DNA of 64,000 bases from Bradysia coprophila. Its lineage: Eukaryota > Arthropoda > Insecta > Diptera > Sciaridae. The DNA is taken from positions 1,984,001 through 2,048,000 of the forward strand of contig NW_023503375.1 of NCBI RefSeq assembly GCF_014529535.1, read 5' to 3'. Below the pieces are notes generated by a model, which saw only the letters and a list, made by a program, of their open reading frames with translations, ran no database searches and was not told the DNA's origin. The translations under genes and the position numbers were made by a program. Positions within the stretch are counted from its first letter, which is position 1; every line of letters starts with the position of its first letter. Below, one piece after another: positions 1-10,106 of this stretch.

Positions 1-232
1 TGATAAGAAATGGCTCCAGGATCATTACTACACCCAATTAGGGCGTAACACAACATTCGTTTGTTCCTAATTTAGGAATGACAGCTCTACATACCTTGTT
101 CTAAGTGAAGGATGGGTAACACAACATACCTTGTGTCTTAAAAAAGAACGGGTAACACTACTACACGCTTTGTTCTAAGTGAAGGATGGGCAACACCACA
201 TACCCTGTTCCATGTGATAGATGGGTAATAGT
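1..232. repeat. Degenerate short tandem repeats
   Basis: From about 91 to 229 there are four imperfect repeats of 33-40 bp. Each contains a variant of ACATACCTTGTTC followed by a GATGGGTAACAC-like segment. No coding potential is visible. The stretch directly abuts the palindromes in front of the recombinase array and is cut by the window edge, so its full size is unknown. Confidence 0.5.
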
Positions 233-353
233 CATTTGTGTACCTGTTTTGGACGATTGATTTTAGGCAATTTCGCGGATTGTAGGCCGAACGAAGTGAG
301 GCTTACAAGCGAAAGTGCCTTAAATCAACCGTCCCAAACAGGTGCACATGTGA
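233..353. repeat. Imperfect palindrome (hairpin)
   Basis: The left arm beginning near 239 (TGTACCTGTTTTGGACGATT) is mirrored by the right arm ending near 353, with a few mismatches. The centre around 280-305 holds a second small inverted pair (TGTAGGCC / GGCTTACA). It has the same style as the hairpins at 3167-3283, 53224-53326 and 63309-63400. It could be a foldback MITE or a hairpin-RNA source, and I cannot tell which. Confidence 0.7.
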
Positions 354-356
354 GTT

Positions 357-427
357 TTCATGCAGAGGGCCGGAAACCCGAGAAAATTCGAAAAATTGCC
401 CTCATTTTCGGCCCCGAAGCATGAAAA
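357..427. repeat. Second palindrome next to the array
   Basis: TTTTCATGC at the left is mirrored by GCATGAAAA at the right, and GGGCCGGAAA by TTTTCGGCCC inside. It sits only a few bases before the first inverted repeat of the recombinase array. Confidence 0.65.
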
Positions 428-432
428 ACACT

Positions 433-506
433 TTTTCATTACAACAACTACGAAAGTTGTATATTTCGCTTCCCAAATGAGACGCGAAAATGAAAAAATG
501 CAACTC
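433..506. repeat. Inverted repeat, left side of copy 1
   Basis: This 74-bp segment is the near-perfect reverse complement of 3086-3159 (about three mismatches). It contains the short inverted pair ACAACT-ACGAA-AGTTGT, which resembles a recombinase core site. The same segment recurs at the start of copy 2 (3292-3365). Confidence 0.85.
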
Positions 507-530
507 TCAGTTGGTAATGGAATGCAATGG

Positions 531-673
531 GAAGCGAAAGTACTTTCGCTTCTCGAACAGAGGGGCGGAAGTACTTTCGCTTCTCGAACAGAGGGGCGAA
601 AGTACTTTCGCTTCTCGAACAGAGGGGCGAAAGTACTTTCGCTTCTTGAACAGAGGGGCGAAAGTAATTGCAG
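531..673. promoter_or_regulatory. Five palindromic iterons at 31-bp spacing (copy 1)
   Basis: The 16-bp palindrome GCGAAAGTACTTTCGC starts at 534, 565 (one mismatch), 596, 627 and 658 (degenerate), exactly 31 bp apart. The first site extends to a perfect 22-bp palindrome, 531-552. The spacing is close to three helical turns, so all sites would face the same side of the DNA. I infer cooperative binding sites for the element's own protein. No function is shown. Confidence 0.7.
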
Positions 674-1026
674 CTCTCGCAGGAACGTTTCTAACAAAAA
701 GAACGCTGCCATAGATAGGCGGGCTTCTTCGATTAATATTTTGATAGGAAGAAATGAAGAAAGAATTTCTCACTTTCATTACTTAATTACGATATTTCGA
801 TAGACTCGATTTCACAGATAAGGATGTGAAATTGTCGTTTGTAATCATGTGCCAAATGCCCTCGGTTGTTTTTTAGAAGAGTTAACCGTTTATGTGTACT
901 GAAAATTTGTCTAAATCATGGCTATCGAGAAGAGAATCATTGCTATTTGGTAAGTAATTTTGGAAAAGAGACTCGGTTCAGGGCGATTCAATAAAATTTC
1001 TCACACACATCTTTTCAATCGACAGT

Positions 1027-1032
1027 TTTATT
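1027..1032 (-). terminator. Candidate poly(A) signal, recombinase copy 1
   Basis: AATAAA on the minus strand, 37 bp beyond the stop codon at 1069. The same signal lies at 3886-3891 in copy 2. Confidence 0.4.
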
Positions 1033-1068
1033 ACAAAATTATTATCGAGAAGCAGTTATTGTTCGGAG

Positions 1069-2858
1069 TTATTTCATGTTAATTATTGTAAAAGAATTGT
1101 TGTCACCCCCAAAATGATAAATGACATTCGGCTCCTTCTTTAGAGCATTTTGCGATCCATCAACACCAGATAGTGTAAGAGTCTTTCCGGCACCAGAAAG
1201 CGTGAGTCCAGAAGAAGAGTCAAATTGTATTGACATGGGCGACTGCACAGCAGCTGGAATCGTGGACGGTACAGACACATTTGTTGACGGCCGAACAGCT
1301 GGGACCTTGAATGGCAGAACTTCCGGAATCGTGGACGACAAAATGGTCGGTTTCGTGGACGGTTTCGTGGTCACAACCGGAATTGTGGGCATAACCGGAA
1401 TCGCTGGCAAAACCGGCATAGTGGGCAAAGCCGGAATCGTGGTCACAACCGGAATTGTGAGCGGATCCGAATCTTCGAATGAAGGTGGTGAAATGTCTCC
1501 GGTGCTTGTTGAGGGTAAAATTTCGTCGCAAAGTCGTTTTGACAACTTTCGTTGATAACCGACAGAATCTTTAATGTACCCTTCACAAACTCTGTCCGAC
1601 TTCCAACCAATAAATCGTTTAAGCTCCGTAACAGTGAAACCAGCATTGGCAGCAACTGTCGTTGTAGTCCGACGGTAGCTATGTCCAGTATACGAATTCG
1701 GTTCAGGCAACTTTAGGAATCGTGCAACATCCTTTGGTATCTTAGCAATACTGTTCTTGCCCATCACTTGAGCAATACACTTTCCTTTCCTCCATTGCAG
1801 GAATAAACGGTCCGTTGTCACCGATGCTGGACGCATGTCAAGGTATTGGCGAATGATCTTTGCAAAATCGTTGCCAACGACGTAGAGCTTGGCAGTTTTC
1901 GTTTTCATTTTCGTCATTGGTATTTTCACGATAACTTCTTTGCCGTCGTCTTTCACGTTATCCAATGTTAAATTAGTCAGCTCACATCCTCTGGATCCAC
2001 TGCACAGGCCGAATATCATGACAGCCTGAAAAAGAAATCGTAAAGAGCTGAACGAACGATTTTATTTTGCAAATTTACCTTCATGCCCAAGTAGACATCA
2101 TTGGGCGCTTCAAGAAAAAATTTGCGCAGATGTTCCGTTTCAAACACGTTCGCTTTCTTGGGTTCATAGCCATCGGATCTCATCTTCAGAAAAGCTCGTA
2201 GCCGACAGTGTTTTACCAAGTCCACATTATGCTTACAAAGCAGTGTTTTCTTAAGCATGGAATAGATGCTCCAAAGCGTTGGCGGTTTATATTTTTTAGC
2301 TGCCGCACCGAAATAGGCTAACACAATTTTTTCGTCAAAACTATTCGTGCGATGCGCTTCCTGCCACTTTCTGAACACATCGTAGGCCTGCTGATAGCGG
2401 TTGCCGGATTTCGTCGGAATTATTTGGTCCATCGCTCGATGGTATTCTTCCATCAACTCGGGAGGAATATCGTGTTCAATGTCGTCTTCTTGTCCCATTT
2501 CATTTACAACTTCCTCGCTGATTTCTGACAAAGCTGCGGTGTACTCATCAATAATTTCTTGCGAATCACTTATGTCGTCGATTTCCTGTTGCAATTCTTC
2601 AGTATCGATCTGTGAAATTATCAGGTCCATTTCGTCCATTCGTTGATCTTGTTCCATTGCTTCTGTGTCAATTTGGGACATTATTTCGTCCATGTCATCG
2701 CTTTCTGATTGAGCGAAAGACGTCGCTCCATTCACACTCATCGTTTCGACCAAAATGACATTATCGTCAAATTGTAAATCACCAGTCTTTATTTGAGACA
2801 TAACTATATCCATGTCGTCACACTCCTTCGATAGTACAAAGCTGGATTCTCCGGACAT
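1069..2858 (-). CDS. Tyrosine recombinase, Crypton-like, copy 1
   Basis: This gene probably performs the strand exchange that moves its element. Exons are 2858-2079 and 2025-1069. The 53-bp intron 2078-2026 has GTAAAT and TTTTTCAG ends and joins frames in phase 0, giving 578 residues. An acidic N-terminus repeats DDMDxxMSQI three times (residues 14, 54, 75). A core-binding region follows at about 140-245 and the catalytic domain at about 262-415. The canonical residues are all present: R272 (GSRGCEL), a lysine-rich hairpin near 300, H375-x-x-R378 (GHSYR), W401 and nucleophile Y410 (CEGYI). The C-terminus has Pro/Thr/Val repeats like TIPVV. Read without splicing it looks like two genes. Copy 2 encodes the same protein. 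Crypton-like is the closest class I recognise. The exact family is uncertain. Confidence 0.85.
2026..2078 (-). other. Intron of recombinase copy 1
   Basis: The donor GTAAAT follows codon 260 (AAG). The acceptor CTTTTTCAG precedes GCT. Removing it joins the core-binding region to the catalytic Arg motif without a frame change. The equivalent in copy 2 is 4885-4937. Confidence 0.85.
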
Positions 2859-3032
2859 TTATTTTTCTTCAAAATTACTAAGATTAAACGATGTGGTAAA
2901 CGTAGTTATACTGACGGGCACACGTTTTTTTTAAGTAATTCAGAATAGCCCACTTCGATTGAATTTAAAAAAACAAACAATTATTACGGAAAAAAGAACG
3001 CTGTCGAAATGCATTTATGCTGCAGTGTTGCG

Positions 3033-3043
3033 TATATATAAAT
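3033..3043 (-). promoter_or_regulatory. Candidate TATA box for recombinase copy 1
   Basis: TTTATATATAC on the minus strand, about 175 bp upstream of the ATG at 2858. The equivalent for copy 2 is at 5892-5902. It is a composition-prone motif in AT-rich DNA, so support is moderate at best. Confidence 0.3.
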
Positions 3044-3085
3044 TAGATTCTCAATGAATAATGTACAATTTGGTAAAATGACTTC

Positions 3086-3159
3086 GAGTTGCATTTTTTT
3101 ATTTTCGCGTCTCATTTGGTCAGCGAAATATACAACTTTCGTAGTTGTTGTAATGAAAA
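3086..3159. repeat. Inverted repeat, right side of copy 1
   Basis: Reverse complement of 433-506 over 74 bp. The copy 2 equivalent is 5945-6018. In the dimer the right repeat of copy 1 and the left repeat of copy 2 face each other across the 3167-3283 hairpin. Confidence 0.85.
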
Positions 3160-3166
3160 GTTGTAT

Positions 3167-3283
3167 GGATCACATGGCACGACGTAAAGAAATTCAACCT
3201 GTGCGATTGCAGCCCTGGCCTTCGGCCACGGGCTGCAAACTTCGCACACGGTTGAATTTCTTTACTTTCGTCCCTTGTGATCC
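3167..3283. repeat. Hairpin at the copy junction, TTCG centre
   Basis: GGATCAC at the left is mirrored by GTGATCC at the right, and AAAGAAATTCAACC by GGTTGAATTTCTTT. The centre is TGGCCTTCGGCCA, which as RNA would make a C-UUCG-G tetraloop. An identical hairpin ends copy 2 at 6026-6142. It may be the recombination site, or an older palindromic target now amplified with the unit. Confidence 0.75.
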
Positions 3284-3389
3284 AAATAACCATTTCATTA
3301 CAACAACTACGAAAGTTGTATATTTCGCTTCCCAAATGAGACGCGAAAATGAAAAAATGCAACTCTCAGTTGGTAATGGAATGCAATGG

Positions 3390-3532
3390 GAAGCGAAAGT
3401 ACTTTCGCTTCTCGAACAGAGGGGCGGAAGTACTTTCGCTTCTCGAACAGAGGGGCGAAAGTACTTTCGCTTCTCGAACAGAGGGGCGAAAGTACTTTCG
3501 CTTCTTGAACAGAGGGGCGAAAGTAATTGCAG
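3390..3532. promoter_or_regulatory. Five palindromic iterons (copy 2)
   Basis: Same array as 531-673, with sites starting at 3393, 3424, 3455, 3486 and 3517. In the dimer this array lies about 530-680 bp upstream of the copy 1 recombinase start, so it could also influence that gene. Confidence 0.65.
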
Positions 3533-3927
3533 CTCTCGCAGGAACGTTTCTAACAAAAAGAACGCTGCCATAGATAGGCGGGCTTCTTCGATTAATATTT
3601 TGATAGGAAGAAATGAAGAAAGAATTTCTCACTTTCATTACTTAATTACGATATTTCGATAGACTCGATTTCACAGATAAGGATGTGAAATTGTCGTTTG
3701 TAATCATGTGCCAAATGCCCTCGGTTGTTTTTTAAAAGAGTTAACCGTTTATGTGTACTGAAAATTTGTCTAAATCATGGCTATCGAGAAGAGAATCATT
3801 GCTATTTGGTAAGTAATTTTGGAAAAGAGACTCGGTTCAGGGCGATTCAATAAAATTTCTCACACACATCTTTTCAATCGACAGTTTTATTACAAAATTA
3901 TTATCGAGAAGCAGTTATTGTTCGGAG

Positions 3928-5717
3928 TTATTTCATGTTAATTATTGTAAAAGAATTGTTGTCACCCCCAAAATGATAAATGACATTCGGCTCCTTCTTT
4001 AGAGCATTTTGCGATCCATCAACACCAGATAGTGTAAGAGTCTTTCCGGCACCAGAAAGCGTGAGTCCAGAAGAAGAGTCAAATTGTATTGACATGGGCG
4101 ACTGCACAGCAGCTGGAATCGTGGACGGTACAGACACATTTGTTGACGGCCGAACAGCTGGGACCTTGAATGGCAGAACTTCCGGAATCGTGGACGACAA
4201 AATGGTCGGTTTCGTGGACGGTTTCGTGGTCACAACCGGAATTGTGGGCATAACCGGAATCGCTGGCAAAACCGGCATAGTGGGCAAAGCCGGAATCGTG
4301 GTCACAACCGGAATTGTGAGCGGATCCGAATCTTCGAATGAAGGTGGTGAAATGTCTCCGGTGCTTGTTGAGGGTAAAATTTCGTCGCAAAGTCGTTTTG
4401 ACAACTTTCGTTGATAACCGACAGAATCTTTAATGTACCCTTCACAAACTCTGTCCGACTTCCAACCAATAAATCGTTTAAGCTCCGTAACAGTGAAACC
4501 AGCATTGGCAGCAACTGTCGTTGTAGTCCGACGGTAGCTATGTCCAGTATACGAATTCGGTTCAGGCAACTTTAGGAATCGTGCAACATCCTTTGGTATC
4601 TTAGCAATACTGTTCTTGCCCATCACTTGAGCAATACACTTTCCTTTCCTCCATTGCAGGAATAAACGGTCCGTTGTCACCGATGCTGGACGCATGTCAA
4701 GGTATTGGCGAATGATCTTTGCAAAATCGTTGCCAACGACGTAGAGCTTGGCAGTTTTCGTTTTCATTTTCGTCATTGGTATTTTCACGATAACTTCTTT
4801 GCCGTCGTCTTTCACGTTATCCAATGTTAAATTAGTCAGCTCACATCCTCTGGATCCACTGCACAGGCCGAATATCATGACAGCCTGAAAAAGAAATCGT
4901 AAAGAGCTGAACGAACGATTTTATTTTGCAAATTTACCTTCATGCCCAAGTAGACATCATTGGGCGCTTCAAGAAAAAATTTGCGCAGATGTTCCGTTTC
5001 AAACACGTTCGCTTTCTTGGGTTCATAGCCATCGGATCTCATCTTCAGAAAAGCTCGTAGCCGACAGTGTTTTACCAAGTCCACATTATGCTTACAAAGC
5101 AGTGTTTTCTTAAGCATGGAATAGATGCTCCAAAGCGTTGGCGGTTTATATTTTTTAGCTGCCGCACCGAAATAGGCTAACACAATTTTTTCGTCAAAAC
5201 TATTCGTGCGATGCGCTTCCTGCCACTTTCTGAACACATCGTAGGCCTGCTGATAGCGGTTGCCGGATTTCGTCGGAATTATTTGGTCCATCGCTCGATG
5301 GTATTCTTCCATCAACTCGGGAGGAATATCGTGTTCAATGTCGTCTTCTTGTCCCATTTCATTTACAACTTCCTCGCTGATTTCTGACAAAGCTGCGGTG
5401 TACTCATCAATAATTTCTTGCGAATCACTTATGTCGTCGATTTCCTGTTGCAATTCTTCAGTATCGATCTGTGAAATTATCAGGTCCATTTCGTCCATTC
5501 GTTGATCTTGTTCCATTGCTTCTGTGTCAATTTGGGACATTATTTCGTCCATGTCATCGCTTTCTGATTGAGCGAAAGACGTCGCTCCATTCACACTCAT
5601 CGTTTCGACCAAAATGACATTATCGTCAAATTGTAAATCACCAGTCTTTATTTGAGACATAACTATATCCATGTCGTCACACTCCTTCGATAGTACAAAG
5701 CTGGATTCTCCGGACAT
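3928..5717 (-). CDS. Tyrosine recombinase, Crypton-like, copy 2
   Basis: Exons are 5717-4938 and 4884-3928, with the intron 4937-4885. The predicted 578-residue protein is identical to copy 1, including the Arg, His-x-x-Arg, Trp and Tyr active-site residues at 272, 375/378, 401 and 410. Nothing is broken in either copy, so both could be active. Such strong identity between neighbours points to very recent duplication or to gene conversion. An assembly artefact that duplicates one unit also has to be considered. In its favour as a real dimer, the left and right flanks differ and at least one base differs between the copies. Confidence 0.83.
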
Positions 5718-6025
5718 TTATTTTTCTTCAAAATTACTAAGATTAAACGATGTGGTAAACGTAGTTATACTGACGGGCACACGTTTTTTTTAAGTAATTC
5801 AGAATAGCCCACTTCGATTGAATTTAAAAAAACAAACAATTATTACGGAAAAAAGAACGCTGTCGAAATGCATTTATGCTGCAGTGTTGCGTATATATAA
5901 ATTAGATTCTCAATGAATAATGTACAATTTGGTAAAATGACTTCGAGTTGCATTTTTTTATTTTCGCGTCTCATTTGGTCAGCGAAATATACAACTTTCG
6001 TAGTTGTTGTAATGAAAAGTTGTAT

Positions 6026-6142
6026 GGATCACATGGCACGACGTAAAGAAATTCAACCTGTGCGATTGCAGCCCTGGCCTTCGGCCACGGGCTGCAAACT
6101 TCGCACACGGTTGAATTTCTTTACTTTCGTCCCTTGTGATCC
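6026..6142. repeat. Hairpin at the right end of the array
   Basis: Same sequence as 3167-3283. Identity with the first junction continues to about 6153, after which the flank (TCTGATTAAACG) diverges from the start of a unit (TCATTACAAC). This defines the right boundary of the tandem. Confidence 0.75.
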
Positions 6143-6153
6143 AAATAACCATT

Positions 6154-7017
6154 CTGATTAAACGCTGTCCAAGTTTGGGTCACTACACTAACTGAATCAG
6201 TATTCTGACAGGATCAGTACGTTGACAAAAGGCATTTTTCGTTTTTCTTTCTGTTTTCGTTTTCCTTTTGTGGTTTTTCGTTGTGTCGGGTTTTCTTCTT
6301 TTTGGATCAGTGATCGTGCAGTTTTGTTAGTGTCAGTGTCAATGTTTTTAGTTTGTATGTTTTTGCGGTTTCTGGTTTTTTATTTTGTGTGAAATTTGAG
6401 TGGTTTTTGTGTGAAGGCAAGTGGATTTTTTGTGTGGAAGCGAGTGAGATGATCCGTGCGTGAGCTGCTGGGGTGAGTGATTTTTAGTTTGTTTTTCCGT
6501 AGGTTTTTATTCCGTATTTGTTTTTTGATTGAAATGAATTTTCTCTTTGTTGTGCTACGTTTTGTGGGTACATTTTCATAGTAGCTTCTCACTAAGTTTC
6601 GAAATTTCCATCGAAAGGTGGCAGAACTTTTATTGTAAATTTTTAAATTACTAGTTCAATCAGAAAATTTACTGCTGTTTCGTGTAACGGTCCAGTGGAA
6701 ACGACTGAAGATGGTGAGACCACGCTAACCTCTGACCGCCACTGTATCAGGAGGTCAAAACAGCATTTCATCTCCACTTTCGCTTCACGCGATGCATGGG
6801 AAAGGGAAGAGCAATTATGCTCTGTTTTTGTTTTTGTTTTGGTGTATTCGTTTGAACTTGATTCGGAATATTGAATGATTACTATGGAAATCTGCTGGAG
6901 TTCACTTTAATTATCTTCATTTAACAAATTCCAGTTTAGAAACAAAAAAATATTTTGAACGAATTGAATCGTTTGAAAGTGATTCCAGTATCACATCCGC
7001 ATTTAATTGGTCGGTGC
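6154..7017. other. T-rich intergenic segment
   Basis: 6220-6580 is strongly T-rich on the plus strand with CGTTTTT-like runs. I see no gene. A minus-strand AATAAA at 6629-6634 lies about 385 bp past the BTB gene stop and may be its poly(A) signal. Confidence 0.4.
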
Positions 7018-7856
7018 CTAACCCATTGCCACATCACACAATTTGAACAAGAGACGTTGTGGCAGCGATTTATATCCACTTGTGTTTCTTACGGTCACGA
7101 AATATCTGCCACAAATGAAACGATAATAATTATTGTCTGGCACAGAGACGTTATTTCACAATTTCTTACGACATGATAAACTGAATCGCTGCTGCCTCTA
7201 ATTGAACAGCATTGTAGGTATCGGCAAAAGTAAAAAGATCGATTACTGTAGTTACGGAAAGCGTTCGAATTATGATTTCCTCACATCTCGACTTTAGACG
7301 CGTGAGCTCATACTGAAAACATTTAAATCAAAGGTTTTTTTCCAACTTTCTTTCGTAATTTGATAGAGGTTAAGTAATGTCTGAGTGGCGTTTTTCTGAA
7401 TCGGCAAAGCATTTAGATTTTACTTACCTTTTCAGCCATTTTCAACAAATCCATTGCCATGCCATTTATTTCGGCCGTTTTACCGGTATACATAAATCGG
7501 ACCATTTCCATTACGACTTCGTAGGCAAAGTCCGTAATCACGATTTCACATTCTGCAGATTCTTTGAAATTTGCTTGCAGCATACGGTTGAAAACTGGGC
7601 TGCTCACTGGTAGTAAATAAATTATAAAAAATTGCACAGGCTCATTTCGATGTATTAAATATGAAGCAATGTCCTCACGTGCCAAAACTACTTTATGTGC
7701 TGGAATCGCATTGCCGTTGGCACATTTAATTTTGAAGTCTGACAGGAACTCGTTGTTCAAAAGGCTTGCCACATCGAGTCCAGACGGTGCAGACGGCTTT
7801 ACGTCTTCATCGTCGAAGTTTATATATCTCGTTGTACTGATTTTTCTTCTTAACAT
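7018..7856 (-). CDS. BTB/POZ domain protein, SPOP/TDPOZ-like
   Basis: I assembled four exons: 7856-7679, 7606-7428, 7312-7170 and 7105-7018. All introns are GT-AG (72, 115 and 64 bp) and all phases agree, giving 195 residues. The BTB fold spans about 35-145. Visible motifs are SDFKIKC, IPAHKVVLA, SSPVFNRML, FKES, VRFMYTGK and LLKMAEKYEL. A SPOP-like tail follows with LKSRCEE, DLFTFADTYNAVQLE and TSGYKSL. SPOP-type proteins are CUL3 ubiquitin-ligase adaptors whose BTB binds cullin and whose MATH domain binds substrate. No MATH domain is encoded here, so it may be a MATH-less relative or lack a 5' exon. I start at the first ATG. The frame is open about 60 bp further upstream without an ATG. The fourth exon rests on weaker similarity. 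Confidence 0.75.
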
Positions 7857-8169
7857 GTTGAATTTCCAAATTTTTCTTTCTTTATTTGTTAACCGGCGTG
7901 TCAAAATGCCTTCACTTCAGCTTGAATTTGAAAGATGTCAAACCAGAGTTGCTATGTTTTATTTTATTTTTTTACTTCAAAACTGTAGGCACTGCAACGC
8001 AGCAATTCAACTACGTTTGTCAGTTTTGTACGTTTTGTAACACGTAAGCCTTACTATTCGAATTTCGAACTAGAATAATTTATCTGTTATAATTTCTTCA
8101 TAATACAGGTTAAAAAAGAAGGAAAAAAATGAGGAAAATTCTACGTCGCATCCTTAACTTGCTTTGAAG
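7857..8169. other. Upstream flank of the BTB gene
   Basis: No clear promoter element and no further exon recognised. The sequence is AT-rich and ends at the inverted-repeat element that starts at 8170. Confidence 0.4.
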
Positions 8170-8632
8170 TGAGGGATTCTTCTGAAAAGCAGAAGACCGA
8201 ATTCGGAAGCCTTTTCTAATGGAATTTTTTATATGTGCCCAGTAAGGTATTCAACCCCAGAAGCCAAAACCATTTTTAGAAAAATTCTCCAAAGTTTGTG
8301 TGGGTGGTGAAAGGTCATCAAAAACCGAAAACTTGCACTTTTCTTACAAAAATTTCTCCAGTTACACGAGCCGTACAGGGTCGTGTGGGGTGTCATTAGA
8401 AAGGCAATTGCATGTACTTCCGGGGCAAATAGGGTCTTATTGGGTTTAAAATTTATCCAGACTGAGATATGTACAGTTGAAGTTTTCAACCGTAAAAAGA
8501 CTGAAAACTTACACTTTTCTTACAGAAATTTTTCGAGGTACACGAAGCGTTCATGGTCGCGTGGGGTGTCATTAGAAAGGTAATTGCATGTACTTTCGAT
8601 TTCGGTCTTCTGTTTTTCAGAAGAATCCCTCA
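8170..8632. mobile_element. TIR element, non-autonomous, 463 bp
   Basis: TGAGGGATTCTTCTGAAAAG at 8170 is mirrored by the right end (CAGAAGAATCCCTCA, to 8632) over about 32 bp. The interior carries two diverged copies of a segment with ACTTTTCTTACA, GTGTCATTAGAAAGG and AATTGCATGTACTT, and contains no ORF of note. The same interior recurs at about 25163-25460, so this is a dispersed family. I saw no clear target duplication. Confidence 0.65.
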
Positions 8633-8678
8633 GTGAATTTTCTTGTTAATGTTCTTAGATTTCGTCAAATGTTTGTTA

Positions 8679-8802
8679 CAGTGAACGACATCTCAAATGT
8701 CTCACTGTCAAATTTTTCTGAGAATTTTATTGTGTCATTGCAAATTCACAATGACATTCTCTGAAAAAAATGACAGTGAGACATTTGAGATGTCGTTCAC
8801 TG
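8679..8802. mobile_element. 124-bp Tc1/mariner-type MITE, copy A
   Basis: A near-complete palindrome with terminal repeats CAGTGAACGACATCTCAAAT and its mirror, flanked by TA on both sides (8677-8678 and 8803-8804). TA duplication and CAGT ends are typical of Tc1/mariner. It is non-coding. By eye it is identical, base for base in reverse orientation, to 35885-36008. Confidence 0.85.
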
Positions 8803-8911
8803 TAATGTTAGGAGGTGTATTTTTCTAGTTAGAACAGTTCAAAGTGTAGTCAAGAACCCTATGTGTCTTTGGAGATCGGAATTGTTTTCTTTGGCACTGT
8901 TCTCAAAGCAT

Positions 8912-8971
8912 TCGTAACTTGACAGTTGACATTTCTTATGGGATTTTATACACTCAACTGTCAAGTTACGA
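8912..8971. repeat. 60-bp palindrome
   Basis: TCGTAACTTGACAGTTGA at 8912 is mirrored by TCAACTGTCAAGTTACGA ending at 8971, an 18-bp perfect inverted repeat around a 24-bp loop. It is probably a MITE remnant. Confidence 0.6.
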
Positions 8972-9194
8972 AAATACGAGAATCGTCGCCCTGCTATTGT
9001 CACAAACCTTTCTATTGCACAAACCATAAAAAGAAACTTTATTTTTCAGAAAATCAATTTCTCAAAATGGATGTTTAATTTTAATGGTCGAAGTAGGATG
9101 AGGTTGCATAAAACACTGAGTCAATAGCTTAATAGTGTAGATTTCAAATGACAAACGCATGTTATGGAGCAAGATCATTATTCCTGTGTAGCAG

Positions 9195-9525
9195 TAACAG
9201 ATCCTATTTTAACAAAAAAAAAAGTTTCTTAAATTCCGCTAAGTTTCACAGATTTTAATTCCGTGAAGTTTTGGTAGATTTAAACTCTGGTAAAATATCA
9301 ACAATTTATGATGACAACTTAACGAACTTCTCAAAATTGGTGAAATTCTAGTGAAATTTAGCGAAACTGCATGTAAATAGTTTCACTAAACTTCTCTACC
9401 AAAGTTTGTCTAAAATACTGCCGCAATTTCCATAAGAAACTTAGCGACAGATTTAAACAAAAGAATTCTTGTGAAATTCAGTTTCTTGTGGAAATTGCGG
9501 TAGAATAGGCTTTGCTGTGTAGGTT
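9195..9525. repeat. Region rich in GTGAAATT/AAGTTT words
   Basis: Many copies of related words such as GTGAAATT, AAGTTTC and their complements occur. CCGCAATTTCCATAAGAAACT near 9421 is mirrored by AGTTTCTTGTGGAAATTGCGG near 9481. The region looks like a decayed foldback element. The limits are uncertain. Confidence 0.35.
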
Positions 9526-10106
9526 CACGACCTTGACTTTTCAACGAAAAATTTCATCTCTGTATGAAATTTACATACAATGAAGTCGCGTGGGGAATGG
9601 AATGCCTCAATAGGTAACCTTACGTAATTACGGCGAGTTCAGTTCAGAACAGATGAACTTTACGAAATCACAATGCGGTATTGGTAAAACCGTTAAAAGT
9701 TACACTTTAATCGGAAGAGTTGTATTTTAAAATATACAGCGAATGGTTAGATGAGATTAGATTATAGTTTTGGGAGGCTTCTTCCAATGAGAAACAGGAA
9801 CCCAGATTAAAGATATCAGGTGTCAAACCACAAGAACAGATAGGGTCGATCTATTCTGTGTAGATGATCGTTAAGTTTGAGTGGTTCGTAATTGCACCAG
9901 CTACTCGCCTTATTTCCGATTTCGTAAGTTTAAGAAGTTCATTACTCCAGGATTTCGACACAAATGGTCGGAACAGCTTGATATGATAACTCCTTCATAG
10001 GCCGTCTATAGTCGTTTACGTTCTTGTTCCCTCATACAGCCCTAGTCTTGACTCCGGTCCCATAAAGTCACTGTTCGATCCCAGATTGGCAATCTCAGCT
10101 AGAGGT

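Larger units (their letters stand above)
434..6153. mobile_element. Tandem dimer of a tyrosine-recombinase element
   Basis: A 2859-bp unit is present twice head to tail, 434-3292 and 3293-about 6153. By eye the copies are almost identical (one difference noted, G876 versus A3735), and their encoded proteins are identical. Each unit runs in order: inverted repeat of 74 bp, five palindromic iterons, a minus-strand recombinase gene with one intron, a second 74-bp inverted repeat, and a 117-bp hairpin. Tyrosine-recombinase transposons such as Cryptons move through circles, so a head-to-tail dimer fits integration of a dimeric circle or recombination into a resident copy. The long inverted repeats are unlike a textbook Crypton. 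The family assignment is inference. Confidence 0.85.

Noticed and set aside
531..673. CRISPR-like array from the regular 31-bp repeat
   Set aside because: The whole unit repeats and there are no variable spacers. The setting is a eukaryotic transposon.
320..803. Open frames across the iterons on both strands (also 3054-3662)
   Set aside because: They arise because the 31-bp repeat is translated repeatedly (tandem KYFRF / LSLLEQRG). No independent support.
7857..7904. N-terminal extension of the BTB protein starting at TTG 7904
   Set aside because: No ATG and no convincing splice acceptor. The first ATG is at 7856.
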